A stretch of DNA of 64,000 bases, from the NCBI GenBank assembly GCA_964544475.1, contig CAZJBS010000008.1, positions 73,922 through 137,921 on the forward strand. The letters are read 5' to 3'. Of the stretch, positions 17,138-26,055 are shown piece after piece. Under the pieces are notes generated by a model, which saw only the letters and a program-made list of their open reading frames with translations, searched no databases and had not been told where the DNA came from. Origin of the DNA: CAZJBS01 sp964544475 (GTDB lineage Bacteria > CLD3 > SB21). A program made the translations under genes and the position numbers. Each line of letters opens with the position of its first letter. Position 1 is the first letter of the stretch.

Positions 17138-18356
17138 GAGCCGGACCCGCGGCGAGACACGCCATCCACAGGATTTGAGTGGCCATTCCGGGAATGAAAT
17201 ATTTCTCCCAGATATGGTATGAGAAGGGCATGACGAGGTGAAACGTCAGCAGCATCAGGAGTAGTTGGTTCCCAAACGGATGAGCCGCCAAAGAGCCATT
17301 CAAGACCATACGTAATCGCCTCCTGGCCAATTCGACAACGAAAGTCAGCGTGGCCATAAAACCGGCGAAAAACACCGTCTGCGCGACCCACTCGCCACCC
17401 GCCCAACGCAGACCACGATGAAAAAATCCCGTGGTCACAACTCCGCCGGATTTGGCGGCATCGGTGACTTCGATGGGAAACAGCAGGAACAGTGCCGAGA
17501 GCGGAACCGCCAGCGCCACAGAGGAGATCCGGACGGGAATCTGCCGAAACATGAAATACCAGATCGGCCATACGTACCAGAAACTCAAGGAAAAATTCAG
17601 AATCAGGGTTTTCGCATGAAACGTCAGAACAGGATCCATGTAGATGTCTCGCAATTCCGTCTGAGGCGACAATCCGTTCCAGAAAATGAACAAGGGGAGC
17701 ACCCCCAGAATTGTTCCAGCCGGTGGTAAAACGGCTTTGACGCACGCCTTCCATTGTCTTTTTCTTGTCAATCGTATCGCTTCGTAGATTAGTATGCCCA
17801 GCGGAACAAAAACATAGTATTGCCGGCACATGATTGCGCACCACGAAAAAGCTGCGAACCCGATCGGGTATTTCCTAACGTAGCAATACACAGCGGCGAA
17901 AAAAAACAATAGAGCCGCGTTATCCGTGTACATGCAAATGGCCGCACCGAATACGTATGGATTTAAAGATAATACCAGGACCGCCGCCAGGGCCCATTTC
18001 GGTGAATCGGTAATCCGGGAAACGGTACGATGGAAAATCACCAGCATGAATGCAGACAACAAAAGCATAAATGCACGCATGATTGAGAGATCGAAATCAA
18101 AGAGTCTGCCGATTATCCCAAACATAATGAACGGAAGAGGTGTCGACATCTCACGATAAGACCTAATCAGATCCAGGCTTGGGAAATAGCGGTCTCCAAA
18201 CTGTTTGATCGTTTCCACGAAATGATGTTCGTCGTGCCACAGACCATGCCGGAGAAATCCCGAGGCGAGGACCAGGACGATCACCCACGCCGTGAGCCAA
18301 TACCGGAAGGCCAGCTCTGGCCGCCTCCGTAGAGTCTGAAGAAAGGGATTGCGCAT
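17079..18356 (-). CDS. GT-C-fold membrane glycosyltransferase-like protein
   Basis: A 425-residue polytopic protein with ten or more hydrophobic helices. The first periplasmic loop has the acidic pair W-H-D-E-H-H (about residues 42-47) typical of GT-C glycosyltransferases that use lipid-linked sugars; the arrangement recalls the Alg10/Die2 branch. It likely moves a sugar from a polyprenyl carrier to a lipid, protein or glycan on the periplasmic side; donor and acceptor are unknown. The 3' end overlaps the convergent unknown membrane gene by 59 bp. It is divergent from the DedA gene. Confidence 0.65.
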   Translation of the reverse strand: MRNPFLQTLRRRPELAFRYWLTAWVIVLVLASGFLRHGLWHDEHHFVETIKQFGDRYFPSLDLIRSYREMSTPLPFIMFGIIGRLFDFDLSIMRAFMLLLSAFMLVIFHRTVSRITDSPKWALAAVLVLSLNPYVFGAAICMYTDNAALLFFFAAVYCYVRKYPIGFAAFSWCAIMCRQYYVFVPLGILIYEAIRLTRKRQWKACVKAVLPPAGTILGVLPLFIFWNGLSPQTELRDIYMDPVLTFHAKTLILNFSLSFWYVWPIWYFMFRQIPVRISSVALAVPLSALFLLFPIEVTDAAKSGGVVTTGFFHRGLRWAGGEWVAQTVFFAGFMATLTFVVELARRRLRMVLNGSLAAHPFGNQLLLMLLTFHLVMPFSYHIWEKYFIPGMATQILWMACLAAGPALTTSRQSDPKESKQDSPGS

Positions 18357-18377
18357 CTCTTAGAATCTTGTTATAGT
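18349..18377 (+). promoter_or_regulatory. putative dedA promoter
   Basis: TTGCGC (18349-18354), a 17-bp spacer and TATAGT (18372-18377), 34 bp before the DedA-family start. Confidence 0.45.
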
Positions 18378-18410
18378 GCCGCGTTTTGGATCCATCACCG
18401 AAGGAATCGA

Positions 18411-19067
18411 ATGGACGTTTTGTATGCCTTTGTGGATCTCCTGCTTCACCTCGACGTGCATTTGGCGGAGATCATCGACGCGTATGGTCTTTGGACGTAT
18501 GCGATTCTCTTTCTGATCATCTTTTGTGAAACGGGCCTCGTCATCACGCCGATCCTGCCGGGCGATTCCCTGCTTTTTGCAGCGGGGGCGTTGTGCGCGA
18601 CCACAGGACTGGATGTGCACGTGACAGCGGCGTTGCTCGTGGTGGCCGCCATTTTGGGCGACACCGTAAATTATTGGATCGGAGCCTACACCGGCCCAAA
18701 AGTTTTCTCGAAAGAAAAATCCCGCTTCCTCAACAAAGAACATCTGCTCAAAACTCATGAATTCTACGAGCGGCACGGAGGAATCACGATTGTGATTGCC
18801 CGGTTCATGCCCATCATTCGGACGTTTGCTCCGTTTGTGGCCGGCGTTGGGGCGATGACTTACCGTCACTTCATTTTCTACAACATTACCGGCGGTTTGC
18901 TGTGGATAGGACTGTTTGTCTATGGCGGCTATTGGTTCGGGAACATTCCTTTCGTCAAGCAGAATTTCACGCTCATTATCGTGGGAATCATCATCGTGTC
19001 CGTGCTGCCGGGGGTGACCGCCTTCCTCAGGGCAAGATATTTCGCGAAAAGCGACGGAAAACAGTAA
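18411..19067 (+). CDS. DedA/VTT-family membrane protein
   Basis: A 218-residue membrane protein of the DedA family, now regarded as undecaprenyl-phosphate or phospholipid flippases. Conserved features are present in order: FCETGLVITPILPGDSLLF (re-entrant loop with the acidic residue), GDTVNYWIGAYTG, the FYERHGGITIVIARFMPIIRTFAP segment with its two arginines, and NITGGLLWIG. It has AAGGA ahead of the ATG. The divergent GT-C glycosyltransferase is consistent with a lipid-carrier role, but this is inference. Confidence 0.88.
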   Translation: MDVLYAFVDLLLHLDVHLAEIIDAYGLWTYAILFLIIFCETGLVITPILPGDSLLFAAGALCATTGLDVHVTAALLVVAAILGDTVNYWIGAYTGPKVFSKEKSRFLNKEHLLKTHEFYERHGGITIVIARFMPIIRTFAPFVAGVGAMTYRHFIFYNITGGLLWIGLFVYGGYWFGNIPFVKQNFTLIIVGIIIVSVLPGVTAFLRARYFAKSDGKQ

Positions 19068-19070
19068 GAT

Positions 19071-19922
19071 TCAGCGCTTCGCCAGTAGAATTGTGTAAAA
19101 AGACTCAAGCGGGTTGAAAGGTTTGCCGGCGTAGCCTCCAAGGAAGCCCCATCTTGAGAATCCCGCTTCTTTCACAAAAAAGTCAATCTCCGAACGCGTT
19201 ACCGGGCGTATCGGCGTCGACAATGCCCGCCAGTACCATTCCTTTTTCTGTATTTCCAACAGCATGAGGTTGCGGACAAGCAGTTCCTGGTGGAAATCAT
19301 GAATCATCGTAAACAGCCTTGGATGTGATTTCAAACTGCGGTCCAGCAACGGCATGAACCGTTCGCGATTCTTCCATATTTTCTCATAGTTCAACGTTTC
19401 GACAATCAGCAGACCGTTTTCCGTCAGGTGTTTCCTCGCGCAGAGGAAGAACTTTTGAAGGGCTTCGTCATCAAGGGCAAGGCTCAGGGCATCTTTCGTG
19501 CATATGATGAGGTCAAAAACTTGGTCCTTTAAGGCTGAAAACGGGGATTGTATGTCGGCAGCGTTCAGGCGGCAAGACCGGGGAAGTCGCTTACGCGCCC
19601 TCTGGAGCATCTTCCCGCTGACATCCGCGCCGCCCAGCCGACGAATACCCAGTTCCTGCAGAAGCCGGAGCGTTTGACCGGTGCGGCAGGAGACATCAAA
19701 GGCGGACAACGGGCGGTATTTGCCGATGATCATTTTGTAAAACGGCTTCTGAATGCGGCCCATGGTGGACTCTGGGTACAGCAGGTCAAAATATTCAGCC
19801 AGGGCATCGCCGTACTGGAGTTCGTCCAGCAAGTTCTCCGGTTGTGGAACATTGGCCGTGGATACGGCGCTTTTGGTTGGACGTTTGGACGGGCGTTTAT
19901 GGGAGGAACGGGACATGCTCAT
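19071..19922 (-). CDS. class I SAM-dependent methyltransferase
   Basis: A 283-residue methyltransferase. After a basic, low-complexity N-terminus (residues 1-25), motif I reads AFDVSCRTGQTLRLL (about 74-88), with Ser and Cys where GxGxG glycines are usual. Motif II is GADVSGKMLQRARKR, followed by DLIICTKDALSLALDD and LTENGLLIVETL as later strands. The layout resembles small-molecule methyltransferases such as glycine/sarcosine methylases; no substrate can be assigned. It converges on dedA with a gap of 3 bp. Confidence 0.75.
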   Translation of the reverse strand: MSMSRSSHKRPSKRPTKSAVSTANVPQPENLLDELQYGDALAEYFDLLYPESTMGRIQKPFYKMIIGKYRPLSAFDVSCRTGQTLRLLQELGIRRLGGADVSGKMLQRARKRLPRSCRLNAADIQSPFSALKDQVFDLIICTKDALSLALDDEALQKFFLCARKHLTENGLLIVETLNYEKIWKNRERFMPLLDRSLKSHPRLFTMIHDFHQELLVRNLMLLEIQKKEWYWRALSTPIRPVTRSEIDFFVKEAGFSRWGFLGGYAGKPFNPLESFYTILLAKR

Positions 19923-19958
19923 CGACTCCGCAAACTAATGATTTGGCGCGCCAGAAGC

Positions 19959-19987
19959 TTGATTAAGTTGGATGTCATGTGTAAGTT
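19959..19987 (+). promoter_or_regulatory. putative promoter of the WD40 lipoprotein
   Basis: TTGATT (19959-19964), a 17-bp spacer and TAAGTT (19982-19987), 52 bp before the start at 20040. Confidence 0.35.
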
Positions 19988-20039
19988 AGAGCTATTGACG
20001 GAAAATTACCACAGGAAAAAACCGTTCGGGAGTTCTGTT

Positions 20040-21116
20040 ATGTTGCCTTTCCGGATGTCATATGTTGCCGTGTTGTTTCTTGCCATGGCTGCCTGTCAGA
20101 GTACTGATCAGCGTGTCAAAATCGAACCTCCAAGAACGTATGCCGTCGGGGACGGCGACGTCGTTAAGAGTGTTTCATTCTCACCTGACGGAGAAACGCT
20201 GCTTGTTGGCGGACAGAACAAGAAGATCAAGTTGATCGGGGTTGGTGACGGCGCGGAGCGGTGGACCTCAGTACCGCAACCAGACGCGGTGCTTGCTGTG
20301 GCGTTTTCGCCCGACGGACGGTTCTTTTTGTCCACCTGTGGAGACAATACGGAAAATACGGGGCAGGTCGTCGTATGGAATGCGGCTGACAAGTCGGAAA
20401 TGTGGGCCGTGAGAAAGATGACGAACGATGTGCAATGCGGGAAATTCAGCCCGGACGGGAAGACGGTTGCCATTGCCAATTACTTCAGCTTAACACTCTA
20501 TGAAACAGAAACCGGCAAACAGAAGTTCTTCTTTTCCGGCCACGCCATTGATGTCAACGCACCATCCGGCCATGTCGGGGCGATCAGCGACTTGTGCTTT
20601 TCCACCGATAATCGCCGGTTGGTCACGGTGGGATGGGATCGAAGCGTCAAACTATGGGATCTGACAACAGGCGCCGAAACAAAGACATATCCGGAGGCCG
20701 ATCCCATCAATGCCTGTCTTTTTTCGCCAATGGAAGACCGTATTTTGACAGCCAGCGCTGGGTCCATTCACGTGTGGAACCTTAGTTCGAACATGACGGA
20801 CACGATACTGGCTTACGACGACGAAATTCAGGCCCTGGCATGGATAAAAGGTGGCGAGTATTTCGTGTCTGGGGACAAAACAGGAAATGTGGCTGTATGG
20901 AAATACACGGATTTCACAATGGTCGCAGTCTTTCCCCGTGTGCATCCCGAAGGAGTGTGGGGCTTGTCGGCCTCCAGGGACGGCAAATGGATGGCCTCTT
21001 CCGGTGGCGGGGGACGTATCACCATCTGGGACGCCGGGTACCTTGTCCGGCCGAGGTCACCATCGGATTCCCTATCCACCGAAAATACCCTTGACAAAGG
21101 GTCCGCCAAGCGATAG
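20040..21116 (+). CDS. WD40-repeat lipoprotein
   Basis: The ATG at 20040 has GGGAG 7 bp upstream and gives 358 residues. A lipoprotein signal ends with the lipobox LAMAAC, so the mature protein is lipid-anchored outside the inner membrane. Seven or so WD40 blades follow, each with the FSPDGETLLVGG or FSTDNRRLVTVGWD type strand and WD/WN ends (SVKLWDLTTG, VVVWNAADKS). It is a protein-binding propeller with no visible active site. The frame stays open back to 19548 but that part overlaps the methyltransferase gene. The promoter of the downstream riboswitch overlaps its stop. Confidence 0.82.
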   Translation: MLPFRMSYVAVLFLAMAACQSTDQRVKIEPPRTYAVGDGDVVKSVSFSPDGETLLVGGQNKKIKLIGVGDGAERWTSVPQPDAVLAVAFSPDGRFFLSTCGDNTENTGQVVVWNAADKSEMWAVRKMTNDVQCGKFSPDGKTVAIANYFSLTLYETETGKQKFFFSGHAIDVNAPSGHVGAISDLCFSTDNRRLVTVGWDRSVKLWDLTTGAETKTYPEADPINACLFSPMEDRILTASAGSIHVWNLSSNMTDTILAYDDEIQALAWIKGGEYFVSGDKTGNVAVWKYTDFTMVAVFPRVHPEGVWGLSASRDGKWMASSGGGGRITIWDAGYLVRPRSPSDSLSTENTLDKGSAKR

Positions 21117-21119
21117 ATT
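21091..21119 (+). promoter_or_regulatory. promoter of the cobalamin-uptake transcript
   Basis: TTGACA (21091-21096), a perfect -35, with a 17-bp spacer and TAGATT (21114-21119) that overlaps the WD40 stop codon. The predicted start lies about 22 bp before the riboswitch. Confidence 0.6.
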
Positions 21120-21147
21120 GACGTGTCGATTGTTCTTTCTCATCAGT

Positions 21148-21293
21148 GTTCAGGTGTCCCTTAGTTGGGATGAAAAGGGAATCACGTGCAAATCGTGAGC
21201 TGCCCCGCAACTGTAAGTGAGTCAACAAATCCACTGTCGGCTTGACCGACGGGAAGGTATCCGATCCTCACAAGCCAGGAGACCTGCCTGAAC
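21148..21293 (+). ncRNA. cobalamin (B12) riboswitch
   Basis: The P1 helix pairs GTTCAGG (21148-21154) with CCTGAAC (21287-21293). Inside are the conserved core GCTGCCCCGCAACTGTAA (21200-21217) and the B12 box AGCCAGGAGACCTGCC (21273-21288). This is a standard adenosylcobalamin-class aptamer. It precedes a TonB receptor gene; the hairpin at 21362-21387 can serve as the expression platform. High cobalamin would lower expression of the uptake genes. Confidence 0.95.
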
Positions 21294-21331
21294 CAATTTC
21301 AGCAATCCTTCGCGGGAAAAGGAGTGTTCTG

Positions 21332-23332
21332 ATGCTGGAGACGAAACGTCTTTGGCTTTTGATCCTCATTCCAGTTGGAATGAGGATTTTTCATTTTTTG
21401 GTCGTTTGTGATCTGGCAATCCATGAGGATGTCGCGGCCCAGGAATCCAGAGATTCCGTCAAGTATGTTTTTGAGGAAATCGTCGTCACAGCCTCCAGGC
21501 GGAGCACGTCCAATCTTGTGACCTCAGGTTCCGTCGAGTCCATCGACCGCTCCACATGGCAGGAGCGAAACGGGCAAGTGGTTACTGACGTACTTGAGCT
21601 GAGCGGTGGCGTGGACATCAGGGACTACGGCGGAGTGACGGGGGCCAAAATCGCCACGATGCGAGGGGCGACGGGCCAACAGGTGATTGTCCTGAGAGAC
21701 GGCATTCGGATCAGCAATCCCGCTCTTGGGCTTGCCGACTTAAGCCTCCTGAACCTGGACAACGTCGATCGCATAGAGATTTATCGTGGCGGAGCCTCTT
21801 CGTTGTACGGCGCCGATGCGGTGGGTGGCGTCATCAACATCATTTCCGACCATTCCGCAAAACCACTCTCGGCGCAGGTTCACAGTTCGATAAGCACATT
21901 CTCGCATTCGGTCTTCTCAGGTGCCGTCGCCCTTCCACTCGGCGAATATCAAACCGGCTTTTCATTCCGTCACGAAGATATGCCGGATAGTTCATATTCG
22001 GTCCGGCTGCGTTCGCCCCGAAGATCGGTTCGCCGGGTCAATTCGGCCTTTAAAGTGAACCTTATGGAAGGTCATGTCAGCAGGACGGACCCGACGAAAT
22101 CAATCGTCCTTTCGGGACAATGGCTCACGCGCGACGCCGGACTTCCGGGCACAATTGCGAACAACTCGTCGGCGCTGTCCGACGAACGCCAGGTGGATCG
22201 AAACTGGATGGTGTCCCTTCAAGGGTCGTGGACTCCGGCTGCTCGCTGGCAGACGGCTGGCGCGGCATCCTTTTCACAAACCCGCATAGAATACGACGAT
22301 TCAGAGCCCTTCATTCGCAGCCAAACTCAAACAAAGTCCTTTCAGGCACGAGCGGTTAACACCCTGATAGTCGCTCCGTGGAATACGCTGACGACAGGTT
22401 ATGATTGGTCGGCCACGACGGCCGATGGATTCTCAAAAGAAGGAGAGGGTGGTTTTCAAACCGACGCACGTTTCAACACACCCTTTTCGCACCAACATGG
22501 CGTCTTCATCGTGGATATCGTCGAATGGCGGTGGAAATCGCCACTGGCCGATATTCTTCGTCTGGATCCCTCCTGTCGATTTGACCGGTCGTCCTATGAT
22601 GACGGGGAGTGGAGCCCGCGTTTGGGATTGAGCATCATAAAAAGGCATGCGTCATGGTACCACACGTTACGAGGCTCATTTAGCCGGAATTTTCGGGCTC
22701 CAACCTTGAATGAACGATACTGGGTGGGTGATGGGGCTCTTGGAAATCCGGACATCAAGCCGGAAAGGTCCATCACCTGGGACGCCGGCCTGATTGCGGG
22801 AATGTCAAAAGGGGGAATCCATACCCAGTTTGAATTCAATCTATACCGAATCCTGAGTACTGACCAAATTGTCTGGAGTATGGAGAACCCCATCACACCT
22901 GTCAATCTAAGGAAAACCAGGGCAACGGGACAAGAACTCATGGGACGGCTGCTTATCGACAGCACCTGGCGCGTGGCAGCGGCTTTTACGAGAAACCGGG
23001 CCATGGATCTGAGCGATCCAAATCGTTCGTATCGATCCATCAATTCACCACTGTATACGAGTAAACTGAGTGTCGAATTCGCTCGCCATCGTTTCACGGT
23101 TCATGCTTCATATCGGTACTCCAGCGAACGATTCATCGATGCCCAGAATACAAGAGCACTAAAACCCTACTGGCTTGTGGATGCAGGGTTGGCTGTGAAG
23201 TGGAAATTCGACCGCCTGCAAGGTCGTCTTTTGGTCGATATGAAAAATGCTCTTGATAAGGCTTACGAAGTGACGCCGGCGTATCCAGGCATGGCTCGCG
23301 AGTTAGTAATCGGACTGGATATTTCTTACTAA
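21332..23332 (+). CDS. btuB: TonB-dependent cobalamin receptor, BtuB-like
   Basis: AAGGAG lies 7 bp before the ATG at 21332; the product is 666 residues. A hydrophobic signal region (LWLLILIPVG and on) leads to the TonB box EEIVVTA, then a plug domain with ELSGGVDIRDYGG, MRGATGQQVIVLRDGIR and the RIEIYRGGASSLYGADAVGGVINII hallmark, and a 22-strand barrel with a LYRILSTDQIVW region. It should import cobalamin across the outer membrane using TonB energy, which agrees with the riboswitch and the downstream adenosyltransferase. An intrinsic-terminator-like hairpin sits within its first codons. Confidence 0.9.
   Translation: MLETKRLWLLILIPVGMRIFHFLVVCDLAIHEDVAAQESRDSVKYVFEEIVVTASRRSTSNLVTSGSVESIDRSTWQERNGQVVTDVLELSGGVDIRDYGGVTGAKIATMRGATGQQVIVLRDGIRISNPALGLADLSLLNLDNVDRIEIYRGGASSLYGADAVGGVINIISDHSAKPLSAQVHSSISTFSHSVFSGAVALPLGEYQTGFSFRHEDMPDSSYSVRLRSPRRSVRRVNSAFKVNLMEGHVSRTDPTKSIVLSGQWLTRDAGLPGTIANNSSALSDERQVDRNWMVSLQGSWTPAARWQTAGAASFSQTRIEYDDSEPFIRSQTQTKSFQARAVNTLIVAPWNTLTTGYDWSATTADGFSKEGEGGFQTDARFNTPFSHQHGVFIVDIVEWRWKSPLADILRLDPSCRFDRSSYDDGEWSPRLGLSIIKRHASWYHTLRGSFSRNFRAPTLNERYWVGDGALGNPDIKPERSITWDAGLIAGMSKGGIHTQFEFNLYRILSTDQIVWSMENPITPVNLRKTRATGQELMGRLLIDSTWRVAAAFTRNRAMDLSDPNRSYRSINSPLYTSKLSVEFARHRFTVHASYRYSSERFIDAQNTRALKPYWLVDAGLAVKWKFDRLQGRLLVDMKNALDKAYEVTPAYPGMARELVIGLDISY
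21362..21399 (+). terminator. intrinsic terminator inside btuB signal codons
   Basis: ATCCTCATTCCA (21362-21373) pairs perfectly with TGGAATGAGGAT (21376-21387): an 11-bp stem with an AGTT loop, followed at once by a T-rich run (TTTTCATTTTTT, 21388-21399). It is a textbook rho-independent terminator placed 69 bp after the aptamer and 30 bp after the predicted start codon, so it is the likely OFF state of the riboswitch. Confidence 0.7.
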
Positions 23333-23352
23333 TCACAGGAAAGGAGAAACGA

Positions 23353-24411
23353 ATGAGAAATCTATGGAAGATGGCTATCCTTGTTGCGATTGGCGGTGGT
23401 TGGATGGCGTGCACAGAGGGAGTGGATACGGGCCATAATGGTGAGGTGGGAGAAACGGGCGTTTTTATTGTCAATGAAGGTAATTTCATGAGCGTGTCCG
23501 GCGACATTTCATTCTACGATTTTGAGTCGGATTCGCTAAAGAACAATCTGTTTCTGAATGCGAATGGTGTGGCAGCGGGCGACGTCGTGATGGACGTTCT
23601 GATTTTGGATTCGACGGGCATTATTTCGGCCAACAATTCAAACCTTTTGCGCGTTTTTCGCCTGTCGGATTTTGCGCTCATCAAGACTATTCCAATCGTG
23701 AGTCCTCGCTATTTGGTGGAAGTCTCTCCGGACAGGGTTTATGTTTCATCATGGACGGGGCGCGTTTTCGTTCTTGATGTCAAAACATTCACGTTTGTGG
23801 ATTCGATCAGTGTAGGGCCGTATCCGGAAGACATGACGCTTCTGGACGGCAGGGTGTATGTTGCCAATTCCTCAGGTTTTGGCAGTGATCATACCGTTTC
23901 GATCATCAACGTCGTGTCGCAGTCTGTGGAAAGAACGGTCACCGTGGGTGTGGGACCGGCGACGCTGGCCGCCGATGAATCGACGCACCGGATCTACGTC
24001 GCCTGCACCGGCAATGAATATGTCTCTCAAGTCATACCGGGCAGTGTTTATGTCATTGACGGGATGAGCCTTTCCGTTGTCGATTCAATGATCAGTGTGA
24101 ATAATGGCGGGATTCAGGATACTATTTTTCCAAGCAAGATTGCCGTTCGCGGTTCGCTGGGTGTGATGATCAGCGGTTTTGCCGGACCGATTATTTCTTT
24201 TGATCCCGGGTCACTGACCGCAACCGATACGATAAGTGGCACTTTCTACGGGGTCGGCGTCAATCCAACGGACTCCGGCGATTCAAAAATCTACGCGACG
24301 ACGTTTTCTCTATTGGGTCGATTCCAGATTTTTGAGAGTTCTGACGGCCCGAGTCGGGACCTGCTTGTCGGGGAGTTCCCATCTGGACTTGTTTTCAGGC
24401 ATGGTCATTGA
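23353..24411 (+). CDS. surface beta-propeller lipoprotein, BtuG-like
   Basis: A 352-residue lipoprotein with signal and lipobox GGWMAC (C20) and AAGGAG ahead of its start. The mature part is a seven-bladed YncE/DUF5074-type propeller (FIVNEGNFM, RVFVLDVKTFTFVDSISVG, YVANSSGFGSD). In Bacteroides, BtuG proteins of this fold are encoded next to BtuB and capture cobalamin on the cell surface. Its position right behind a riboswitch-controlled BtuB supports the same role. Assignment rests on fold and context, not on known ligand residues. Confidence 0.75.
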   Translation: MRNLWKMAILVAIGGGWMACTEGVDTGHNGEVGETGVFIVNEGNFMSVSGDISFYDFESDSLKNNLFLNANGVAAGDVVMDVLILDSTGIISANNSNLLRVFRLSDFALIKTIPIVSPRYLVEVSPDRVYVSSWTGRVFVLDVKTFTFVDSISVGPYPEDMTLLDGRVYVANSSGFGSDHTVSIINVVSQSVERTVTVGVGPATLAADESTHRIYVACTGNEYVSQVIPGSVYVIDGMSLSVVDSMISVNNGGIQDTIFPSKIAVRGSLGVMISGFAGPIISFDPGSLTATDTISGTFYGVGVNPTDSGDSKIYATTFSLLGRFQIFESSDGPSRDLLVGEFPSGLVFRHGH

Positions 24412-24436
24412 CACTAAGAGCTCAGACCGGTATATT
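24408..24436 (+). promoter_or_regulatory. internal promoter of the cobalamin locus
   Basis: TTGACA (24408-24413) overlaps the stop of the BtuG-like gene and is followed after exactly 17 bp by TATATT (24431-24436). The fit is nearly consensus. It would give the DUF6580, second propeller and adenosyltransferase genes riboswitch-free transcription. Confidence 0.6.
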
Positions 24437-24476
24437 CAACTCACTAAAAGAAAACCGAAATAATCAGGAGTTTCAT

Positions 24477-25037
24477 ATGAAAAGAATCCGGATTCTAAAT
24501 GCTCTGCTCTTGGCACTGGCCATACTGATCATCGCCTCGTGCGAATTCCTGCCGCATCCGATGAATTTCGTACCGGTGACGGCGGCGGCGATTTTCGCAG
24601 GTCTGTATCTTGACAGGAGAGTGGCCGTGCTGATGCCATTGGCATCCCTGTTCGTCGCGGATCTTTTCCAGGGAGTCAGTTGGATCGATGTTCCATTTGT
24701 TTACGGATCCGTGGCCATAGCGGCCGTATGGGCCGGACAATTGAAAGGACGGCAATCAAACCTCAAGACGTTTGTACCCAAAGTGGCAGGGGTGACCCTG
24801 GGCTCATCCGTAATATTTTTTGTGGTAACCAATTTTGGCGTCTGGATCATGCAGGATATGTATTCCAAAGACTGGACGGGTTTGGTTCAATGCTATGTGA
24901 TGGCTCTGCCTTTTTTCAAGAATGCTCTCGCCGGAGATCTGCTGTTCTCATGCGTATTTGTTGGCACGTATGAAATCGTGAGCAGAGGTTTGCATGTCTG
25001 GGCCGACGCAGGCACTGCCCATGTTGTTCAGAAATAG
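24477..25037 (+). CDS. DUF6580 family membrane protein, candidate cobalamin/cobalt permease
   Basis: A 186-residue protein with about six hydrophobic segments. The N-terminal region EFLPHPMNFVPVTAAAIFAG (about 22-41), the DRRVAVLMPLASLFVADL segment and the C-terminal FFKNALAGDLLFS are the pattern of DUF6580 proteins, which look like the S component of ECF vitamin transporters. CAGGAG is just upstream of the ATG. Here it lies between two propeller lipoproteins and a cobalamin adenosyltransferase, so transport of cobalamin, a precursor or cobalt is likely. No ECF ATPase is encoded in the window. Confidence 0.7.
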   Translation: MKRIRILNALLLALAILIIASCEFLPHPMNFVPVTAAAIFAGLYLDRRVAVLMPLASLFVADLFQGVSWIDVPFVYGSVAIAAVWAGQLKGRQSNLKTFVPKVAGVTLGSSVIFFVVTNFGVWIMQDMYSKDWTGLVQCYVMALPFFKNALAGDLLFSCVFVGTYEIVSRGLHVWADAGTAHVVQK

Positions 25038-26055
25038 CCGGTCGCTACTCGGTGTCTTGGTTGTTTTGACTTTGGGTTGCGATGACGGAGACGGCGGCTA
25101 TGAGGCTCTGCCGGGTCTGGTACATCCCGCGTGGGTTGTTTGTGAAGGCAATTTTGGTACCAAGAACAGCAGCTTGACTGTCTTGGATTATGCGGAAGCA
25201 GTGGATACCACTTACCTGGATGCCTATCGGAGGGTCAATGGCGAGAAATTGGGCGACTACGCTCATTCGGTGCTCGTCCGGGAATCGCTGTTGTTTGTCT
25301 GCGTAACCCAGTCCGACCGTGTAGAAATTATCGATGCGATGAGCGGAGACAAAGTGGACCGTCTCACCGTCACCCAGCCTCGCGATGCCGTGTGTTCAGG
25401 GAACAGCCTTTACATCTCCAGCTACTCGGACCGCGCCATCTATCAGTTTGACTTGCCATCTCTTCAGCCCGTCGACACGTTTCGACTGAACCGGTCGCCG
25501 GACGAAATGGCTGTCATGGCAGGAAAGTTGTTTGTTTCGAATCCGCCGGCCAGTCCGGATTCGGTCATTTCGGTAATTGATCTGGTCACCGGCCAAGTTG
25601 ATTCAATGATGGTTGGTGTCGGTGCGGTTTCATTGTGTGCCTCGTCATACGATGACAGAGTGTATGTGGCGTGTTCCGGAAAACCTGCAGTGGGCGGCTA
25701 TGTTGCCGTTGTCAATCCGAACACTCTTGAGATCGAAAGAAAGATCGATGAATATTCCGGCAATCGACCCGTCAAAATTGTGATTGGAGGCTTTTGGATG
25801 GCGTACATCAAGACCTCAAACGGTTCCGTGGAAGTATATGACCTGGTGAAGCGTACCACGAGAGGTATGTTGAGTGGCCACTTCAACGGTCTCGCCATTT
25901 CCAACTTCCATATCTATACGTTGGATGCCAGTGATTTCGTTTCAAATGGCATTCTCCGGCGCTATGACTCGACTCTCGTGTTGCAAAAGGAATATCCGGT
26001 CGGAATAGCGCCTGCAGAAATGGTTTTTGTTCCTTCGGCAGAGGACATGCGATGA
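25021..26055 (+). CDS. second propeller lipoprotein, BtuG-like
   Basis: The ATG at 25021 (344 residues) gives a compact lipoprotein signal ending in LTLGC; an ATG at 24994 would add nine residues that weaken the signal. The mature protein is a YncE-like propeller (VVCEGNFGTKNSSLTVLDY, DRVEIIDAMSGDKVDRL, ISVIDLVTGQVDSMMVGVG) paralogous to the product at 23353. The start overlaps the DUF6580 stop by 17 bp and the stop overlaps the next ATG, so the three are coupled. A surface cobalamin-binding role is inferred. Confidence 0.72.
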   Translation: MLFRNSRSLLGVLVVLTLGCDDGDGGYEALPGLVHPAWVVCEGNFGTKNSSLTVLDYAEAVDTTYLDAYRRVNGEKLGDYAHSVLVRESLLFVCVTQSDRVEIIDAMSGDKVDRLTVTQPRDAVCSGNSLYISSYSDRAIYQFDLPSLQPVDTFRLNRSPDEMAVMAGKLFVSNPPASPDSVISVIDLVTGQVDSMMVGVGAVSLCASSYDDRVYVACSGKPAVGGYVAVVNPNTLEIERKIDEYSGNRPVKIVIGGFWMAYIKTSNGSVEVYDLVKRTTRGMLSGHFNGLAISNFHIYTLDASDFVSNGILRRYDSTLVLQKEYPVGIAPAEMVFVPSAEDMR

